Shown: positions 38,811 through 43,347 of the stretch, in pieces
How the letters are laid out: every line of letters starts with the position of its first letter
Numbering within the stretch: the first letter of the stretch is position 1
Assembly (NCBI GenBank): GCA_947522695.1
Contig: CANNTX010000002.1
Span: forward strand, 1-43,347
DNA from: an uncultured Bacilli bacterium
Lineage (GTDB): Bacteria; Bacillota_I; Bacilli_A; RF39; UBA660
DNA length: 43,347 bases
Direction of reading: 5' to 3'
Translations under genes and position numbers: made by a program
Notes under the pieces: model-generated
Told to the model about the DNA's origin: nothing
Seen by the model: only the letters and a program-made list of their open reading frames with translations
Database searches by the model: none

Positions 38811-39677
38811 ATGAAAAAAATATTATTATTAATCTCATTCTTATTACCAATATTTATAAGTAGTTTTAATAAAACTACTTTTTTATTTTCTAATAAGGAT
38901 AAAAATATAATTGTTCATTTAACTGATTTAGATTTATATCTAGATTTAAATGACTATGTTACCGGGGTTGTTGCATCCGAAATGCCCGCTTTATTTAATG
39001 ATGAAGCTTTAAAAGCCCAAGCGGTAGCAGCCAGAAGTTTTGCAACATCAAAAATGGAAAATAATTATTTAGAACTAACGTCAGGAATAAGTGATCAAGT
39101 ATATAGTCCAATTTATAAATTGCAAGAAAAATGGCAATCTGACTTTGATAAATATTATCAAAAAATATCAAAATGTGTTAAATCAACTAATAATGAAGTA
39201 ATAAAAAGAGATAATAAAATCCTAAGAACCTATTATTTTTCTATGAGTAATGGTTATACTGAAAATTCTCAAACTGTATTTAATGATACCACTTTTACCA
39301 GTGTTAAATCTCTTGAAAATGAAGATACTCCAAATTATAAATTCCAAAAAACTTTTTCAGCAGAAGAACTTCAAAAAATCTTGAATATATCAAACATAAA
39401 TATTCAAAGTATCGAAAGAAACAATACAAACCATGTTTCCACAATAACTATTAATAACAAAATATATACTGGAATTCAATTCCGTAAATTACTAAATCTT
39501 CGTTCTACTGATTTTACTATTCAAAAACAAGATAATAACTACATTATAACCACAATAGGTTATGGTCATGGAGTAGGAATGAGTCAATATGGAGCTAACC
39601 AAATGGCCAAAAATGGCTCTAATTATAAAGAAATATTAAATCATTATTATGAAAATACCGAAATATCTGAAATTTAA
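38811..39677 (+). CDS. spoIID: Stage II sporulation protein D, lytic transglycosylase
   Basis: 288 residues. A membrane anchor (1-19) precedes the SpoIID/LytB domain: DYVTGVVASEMPALFNDEAL with catalytic Glu57, KAQAVAARSFA, and near the C-terminus GYGHGVGMSQYGANQMAKNG. In B. subtilis SpoIID, with SpoIIM and SpoIIP, degrades septal and forespore-flanking peptidoglycan to drive engulfment. AAGGAGACC precedes ATG. The gene is tightly linked to DUF1146 and rpiB, so it may be transcribed with housekeeping genes rather than only from a sigma-E promoter. spoIIQ follows, as in Bacillus. Confidence 0.93.
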   Translation: MKKILLLISFLLPIFISSFNKTTFLFSNKDKNIIVHLTDLDLYLDLNDYVTGVVASEMPALFNDEALKAQAVAARSFATSKMENNYLELTSGISDQVYSPIYKLQEKWQSDFDKYYQKISKCVKSTNNEVIKRDNKILRTYYFSMSNGYTENSQTVFNDTTFTSVKSLENEDTPNYKFQKTFSAEELQKILNISNINIQSIERNNTNHVSTITINNKIYTGIQFRKLLNLRSTDFTIQKQDNNYIITTIGYGHGVGMSQYGANQMAKNGSNYKEILNHYYENTEISEI

Positions 39678-39722
39678 AGTATAAAAATTAATAAATTACC
39701 CAAACTTTTAATAGGAGGAAAT

Positions 39723-40364
39723 ATGAATAAAAAATATAAATTAAAAGGGTGGGTAGTTTTTTCAGTATATGCTATTTCAATTATTACAATTATTTCAAGC
39801 TTATACTTAGTAGGTAAGACATTAGAAGGAATGATTTATTCAAATGAATCTATATCTTATGTTTATAGAGGAATAATTGATGATGCAGTCCCAGTTATAA
39901 GTACTACAAAGAGTAAAAAGTTTACAATGCCTTATCAAGATGGAAATGTGAAAATTATTAAAAACTTCTATGATAAAGATTCTGATAATGTAACTCAAGA
40001 AAACTCATTAATACTTTACCAAAATACCTATATGCCAAATACCGGTATTCTTTACGGAAATGATAATGTTTTTGATGTATTAGCAGTTCTTGACGGAACA
40101 GTTGAATCAGTAACAACAGATGAAGTATTAGGAAATATTATAACCATTAGACATACCAATAATATGACAACAACATATGAAAGTTTAAATAATGTTGACG
40201 TAATTGTTGGTCAAGCAGTTAATCAAGGTGACATAATTGGTAAAAGTGGAACAAACAAAGTAGAATCATCTACAAATTCAATGTTATTATTTGAAGTAAA
40301 CTACAATGGTAATAATATCAATCCAACAAATATTTATGATAAAGAAATAAATGAACTTAATTAA
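39723..40364 (+). CDS. spoIIQ: SpoIIQ-like protein with inactive M23 peptidase domain
   Basis: 213 residues. One membrane helix (about 9-31), then an M23 (LytM-like) fold: FDVLAVLDGTVESVTTDEVLG, TTTYESLNNVDVIVGQAV, GDIIGKSGTNKVESS and LLFEVNYNGNNINPTNIYDK. These align in order with B. subtilis SpoIIQ (FDVSASLSGTVVKAEKDPVLG, YQSL, IGKSG, HFEIR..MNPLNFMDK). The HxxxD and HxH zinc motifs of active M23 enzymes are absent (LYGNDNVF and LLFEV in their places), so it is a structural protein. SpoIIQ joins SpoIIIAH to form the channel/ratchet between forespore and mother cell. Confidence 0.85.
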   Translation: MNKKYKLKGWVVFSVYAISIITIISSLYLVGKTLEGMIYSNESISYVYRGIIDDAVPVISTTKSKKFTMPYQDGNVKIIKNFYDKDSDNVTQENSLILYQNTYMPNTGILYGNDNVFDVLAVLDGTVESVTTDEVLGNIITIRHTNNMTTTYESLNNVDVIVGQAVNQGDIIGKSGTNKVESSTNSMLLFEVNYNGNNINPTNIYDKEINELN

Positions 40365-40894
40365 TGTTTACTTTTGAATTAACAGATAATTATATACTTA
40401 TTTATAATCATAAAACAAAAGAAATAATAAAAGAAGAAATCCCTTATAATATTATCTCAAATAATAAAATATATGATTATCTAAAATTAAACAAAATAAT
40501 AATTGATATTATTAACAAATACAAATTATTAAATTCACTATTTAAAACAAAGATAAATATTTTAATTTTTGAAAATAAAACTCCAACAGAAATATATCTT
40601 TTAAAAAATTTATTTAAAAATCTTTCTAACATAAACATAAATCTTATTCATGTTTCTAGTTTATTTGATAATAAACATTTATTTATAAGTGGAAATAAAT
40701 TATATTATCAAGATAAAAAAGTTGAAAGATTAAATAATAATGAATATATTTTAGTTGGTTATAATGAAAATTATCCTAAATTAAAAGAAAAAATATATCA
40801 AAAATATAATATTAAATTATTACAATATGAAGATTCTTATCGTAAAATATTCGACAAAGTCTTCTGTTTACTTTTAATATTGTTAATTGTATAA
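40364..40894 (+). CDS. Protein of unknown function with C-terminal membrane segment
   Basis: 176 residues, not recognised. It starts on the spoIIQ stop (TAATG overlap), implying co-translation. The sequence alternates strands and helices, Asn/Lys/Ile-rich (KTEIYLLKNLFKNL-like segment at about 73-86; ININLIHVSSLF), and ends with a hydrophobic stretch FCLLLILLIV that could be a tail anchor. In B. subtilis spoIIID and mbl follow spoIIQ; this protein has neither the SpoIIID helix-turn-helix nor MreB nucleotide motifs. Because of the operon position a sporulation-linked role is possible. Confidence 0.7.
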   Translation: MFTFELTDNYILIYNHKTKEIIKEEIPYNIISNNKIYDYLKLNKIIIDIINKYKLLNSLFKTKINILIFENKTPTEIYLLKNLFKNLSNININLIHVSSLFDNKHLFISGNKLYYQDKKVERLNNNEYILVGYNENYPKLKEKIYQKYNIKLLQYEDSYRKIFDKVFCLLLILLIV

Positions 40895-40920
40895 TTATTA
40901 TAATAAAGGAGTAAACAATA

Positions 40921-41481
40921 ATGATTCAAATTGATAAAAAATTTGCTTATATATTTGTAATATTAACAGCAACAATGTTATTAATTACTGGTAGTTTTTT
41001 AATATTTAAATCAAGTGCATATCTTTCAAGAGATAAAATAGTTACAACAAGACCTAATAAAAATACTGAAATAAGTGTTGTAAATGAAAAAATTGAATTA
41101 ACAGATGAATTAAAAAATGATTTAAAACAATTAATTCCTAAAAATACTTGTAATGAAGATTTATTATACTCACAATTTAATGGTGGATTTTATCTAGGTA
41201 TAAATAATGATGAATCACTTGAAGATTGTCCAAATATTAAAGTATATACCAAAGATTATAATTGGCAATCATCATCAGATGAAATAATGTTATATAGTTA
41301 TGTTCTTTTATTTGACGGTGTAAACTATGGTAAAACATATCAAAATTTAGTAGTTCCAAGTTCTAAAATTGAATCACTATCCGAAAATTCTTTTATAGGT
41401 TATGGTGGTAAATATAAATTCACTTTTGCAAAAGTAAATAATGATTATGTTTATACTTCAACAAGTTACATAAATTCTTAG
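40921..41481 (+). CDS. Membrane-anchored extracytoplasmic protein of unknown function
   Basis: 186 residues, not recognised. One N-terminal membrane helix (AYIFVILTATMLLITGSFLIF, residues 9-29) and an outside domain of about 150 residues with two cysteines (NTCNEDLL and LEDCPNIK) that could form a disulfide. The tail is strand-rich (EIMLYSYVLLFDGVNYGKTY; GGKYKFTFAKVNNDYVYT). AAAGGAG precedes ATG. It follows the previous unknown gene by 26 bases and ends the spoIIQ cluster at a terminator. Confidence 0.72.
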   Translation: MIQIDKKFAYIFVILTATMLLITGSFLIFKSSAYLSRDKIVTTRPNKNTEISVVNEKIELTDELKNDLKQLIPKNTCNEDLLYSQFNGGFYLGINNDESLEDCPNIKVYTKDYNWQSSSDEIMLYSYVLLFDGVNYGKTYQNLVVPSSKIESLSENSFIGYGGKYKFTFAKVNNDYVYTSTSYINS

Positions 41482-41498
41482 ATTTCTAAGAGTTTTTT
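41476..41498 (+). terminator. Intrinsic terminator before nifJ
   Basis: TCTTAG-ATTT-CTAAGA (41476-41491) followed by a T-run; the stop codon of the previous gene is in the stem. Confidence 0.82.
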
Positions 41499-41517
41499 CT
41501 TTTTCTTAAAAAAGTTA

Positions 41518-41526
41518 TGATATAAT
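41518..41526 (+). promoter_or_regulatory. Extended -10 promoter of nifJ
   Basis: TGATATAAT, 27 bases before the ATG; GGAGAT ribosome-binding site at 41543-41548. Confidence 0.55.
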
Positions 41527-41553
41527 TAATTAAAGATAGATTGGAGATAAAAT

Positions 41554-43347
41554 ATGAAAGTTGTTGATGGAAATACTGCCTGTTCTATGATGGCCTATAA
41601 ATTAAGTGATATAAGTTTTATATATCCAATAACCCCATCTAGTCCTATGGCAAGTAACATAGATAATATGAATAATAAAGACATTAAAAATATTTTTAAT
41701 GATAATGTAAATGTTTATGAAATGCAAAGTGAAGCAGGTGCTGCTGGTGCCCTTCATGGTGCTTTAAACGCTGGAAACTTAGGTACAACCTTTACTGCAA
41801 GTCAAGGATTACTTTTAATGATTCCTAATATGTATAAAATGGCTGGAGAATGTTTACCTGCTGTAATTCATGTAGCTGCTCGTAGCTTAGCAACCCATGC
41901 CTTAAGTATTTTTGGTGATCATCAAGATATTTATAGTGCAAGACAAACTGGCTTTTGCTATTTAGCAAGTACGAATGTTCAAGATGCTCATAATTTAGCC
42001 TTAATTTCCCATTTATCAGCCATTGAAAGTAGTTTACCATTTTTACATTTCTTTGATGGCTTTAGAACCAGTCATGAATATAATGTTATAAATGAAATAA
42101 GTGATGATGTAATCAAGAAATTAGTAAATTATGATAAAATCACTGAATTTAGAAATCGTGCTTTAAACTCAAATAAAAGTATCACTAAAGGAACAGCTCA
42201 AAATGAAGATATCTATTTTCAATCAGTACTAACAAGAAATAAAGATTACGCCAAAGTTCCTGATATCGTAAACGATTATATGCAAAAACTAAACAAAGAA
42301 ATAGGAACAGACTATAAACCATTTAATTACTATGGTGGAACAAACGCTAAAGTAGTGCTTATCGCTATGGGATCAGTATGTGATACTATTAAATCAGTTG
42401 TAAAAAATAATCCCTTATTTGGTTTAATCGAAGTCCATCTATATCGTCCATTTAGTAAAGAATACCTACTTAACGTTTTACCAAAAACTACTAAAATAAT
42501 TGGCGTATTAGATCGTACAAAAGAACATGGTGCCAGTGGTAACCCCTTATATTTAGATGTATTATCATCTCTTAAAAATACCAATATCAAAATTTATGGT
42601 GGAATCTATGGACTATCAAGTAAGAATACCACCCCAAATGATATTTACGATGTATACATGAATTTATTAAATAATCCTAAAGATGATTTCTCAGTCGGTG
42701 TTATAGATGACGTAACAAATACAAGCCTAACTCACTATAAATATATTGAAGAAGATAATTTTAGAGAATTTAAAATCTTTGGTTATGGTTCGGATGGATC
42801 CGTAAGTGCATCAAAAGATATGTTAAAAATCTTAGGTAAATCTGCTTATGTTCAAGGTTATTTCGAATATGACTCTAAAAAAAGTGGTGGCGTAACAGTT
42901 TCCCATTTAAGATTATCTAACAACCCAATAAATGCCCCATACTATACAAATCATCCTGAATTATTAGTAGTAACCAAAGACGAATATTTCCATAAATTTG
43001 ACATGATAACCGGTTTAAAACCAGGCGGTAATTTAATAATAAATACCTCAAAAACCGAAGAAGAACTAAATAAATTCCTGCCAACAAACATTAAAGAATA
43101 TCTAAATGCAAATAATATCAAAACATATATAATAAATGCTAGTAAATTAGCCGAAGAAAATGGAATTAAAGGTAAAATAAGTTTAATAATCGAAACCTCA
43201 ATTTTAAATTTACTAAATATTCCAAATTACCAAAATATCTTAATTGAAAACGTTAAAGAAAGATTTAGAGCTAAAGGAGAATCTATTGTTGAAAGTAATA
43301 TCAAAGTTATAAAAGAAACTCCAAATAATCTATTTAATATCAAGATT
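41554..43347 (+). CDS. nifJ: Pyruvate:ferredoxin (flavodoxin) oxidoreductase, N-terminal part (cut by window edge)
   Basis: Open for 598 codons from ATG at 41554 to the window edge. MKVVDGNTACSMMAYKLSDI then FIYPITPSSPMASNID is the PFOR domain I start; VYEMQSEAGAAGALHGALNAG and TTFTASQGLLLMIPNMYKMAGE continue it. IYGGIYGLSSKNTTPND and GYGSDGSVSASKD (about 395-420) correspond to domains II and III. The full enzyme (about 1,170 residues) converts pyruvate to acetyl-CoA and CO2 with TPP and iron-sulfur clusters, a marker of anaerobic metabolism. The iron-sulfur and TPP domains lie outside the window. Confidence 0.95.
   Translation, partial: MKVVDGNTACSMMAYKLSDISFIYPITPSSPMASNIDNMNNKDIKNIFNDNVNVYEMQSEAGAAGALHGALNAGNLGTTFTASQGLLLMIPNMYKMAGECLPAVIHVAARSLATHALSIFGDHQDIYSARQTGFCYLASTNVQDAHNLALISHLSAIESSLPFLHFFDGFRTSHEYNVINEISDDVIKKLVNYDKITEFRNRALNSNKSITKGTAQNEDIYFQSVLTRNKDYAKVPDIVNDYMQKLNKEIGTDYKPFNYYGGTNAKVVLIAMGSVCDTIKSVVKNNPLFGLIEVHLYRPFSKEYLLNVLPKTTKIIGVLDRTKEHGASGNPLYLDVLSSLKNTNIKIYGGIYGLSSKNTTPNDIYDVYMNLLNNPKDDFSVGVIDDVTNTSLTHYKYIEEDNFREFKIFGYGSDGSVSASKDMLKILGKSAYVQGYFEYDSKKSGGVTVSHLRLSNNPINAPYYTNHPELLVVTKDEYFHKFDMITGLKPGGNLIINTSKTEEELNKFLPTNIKEYLNANNIKTYIINASKLAEENGIKGKISLIIETSILNLLNIPNYQNILIENVKERFRAKGESIVESNIKVIKETPNNLFNIKI

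Noticed and set aside
1..43347. Mollicute-type code (TGA as Trp)
   Set aside because: dnaX and the J-domain gene end at TGA in the expected places, and conserved Trp positions use TGG.
1..43347. tRNA or rRNA genes
   Set aside because: No tRNA T-arm/acceptor pattern or rRNA segments were noticed on either strand; the only structural RNA seen is the SRP RNA. A covariance search would be more reliable than reading by eye.

Overview
The window is a 43 kb piece of a very AT-rich bacterial chromosome that carries the replication origin. It uses the standard code: dnaX and the J-domain gene both end in TGA. Gene order is that of the Bacillus subtilis origin, but compacted. Two penicillin-binding/murein genes (class A PBP, MurA) show a cell wall. 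Four sporulation-family genes (bofA, spoIIR, spoIID, spoIIQ), a ComK homologue, RNA polymerase delta and Noc point to Bacillota, probably a Bacilli-like, perhaps gut-associated, spore-forming or formerly spore-forming lineage with a reduced genome. The exact taxon cannot be read from the sequence.

Region 1 (1-7070, minus strand) is a housekeeping run: SRP RNA, tadA, dnaX, ybaB, recR, a bofA-like gene, holB, ricT, trmN6, pth and the 5' part of mfd. Region 2 (7071-9082) has no genes. It holds an array of interleaved ParB sites (parS, TGTTTCACGTGAAACA, four perfect and several near-perfect) and Noc-binding sites (ATTTCCCGGGAAAT, four perfect), built from three degenerate direct repeats and bounded on both sides by the same DnaA-box sequence. 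Region 3 (9083-17985, minus strand) is the replication operon dnaA-dnaN-comK-recF-gyrB-gyrA. A comK-like gene sits where small genes usually lie, behind three tandem Spo0A-box-like motifs spaced exactly 10 bp apart. Region 4 (17986-18279) is the main DnaA-box cluster; the dnaA-dnaN gap carries further boxes and a trio-like ATT run, so oriC looks bipartite.

Region 5 (18280-26467, plus strand) is the other origin arm: rpmH, rnpA, yidC, jag, one unknown gene, mnmE, mnmG, rsmG and a ParB/Noc-family gene. The latter has Noc-type specificity residues, no obvious N-terminal membrane helix and a linker of about 170 residues rich in Pro and Glu. No soj/spo0J pair follows it.

Region 6 (26495-41481) is a compressed version of another conserved Bacillus segment: a class A PBP (minus strand), a YwiB-like gene, a J-domain protein, rpoE, prfA, prmC, spoIIR, mntP, murA, metK with a SAM-I-clan riboswitch, rpmE, rpiB, a DUF1146 gene, spoIID, spoIIQ and two unknown genes. 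The window ends inside a pyruvate:ferredoxin (flavodoxin) oxidoreductase gene, which indicates anaerobic metabolism.

The most unusual features are the mixed parS/Noc-site array with the atypical Noc protein, and the comK-like gene with phased 0A-box-like sites inside the replication operon.
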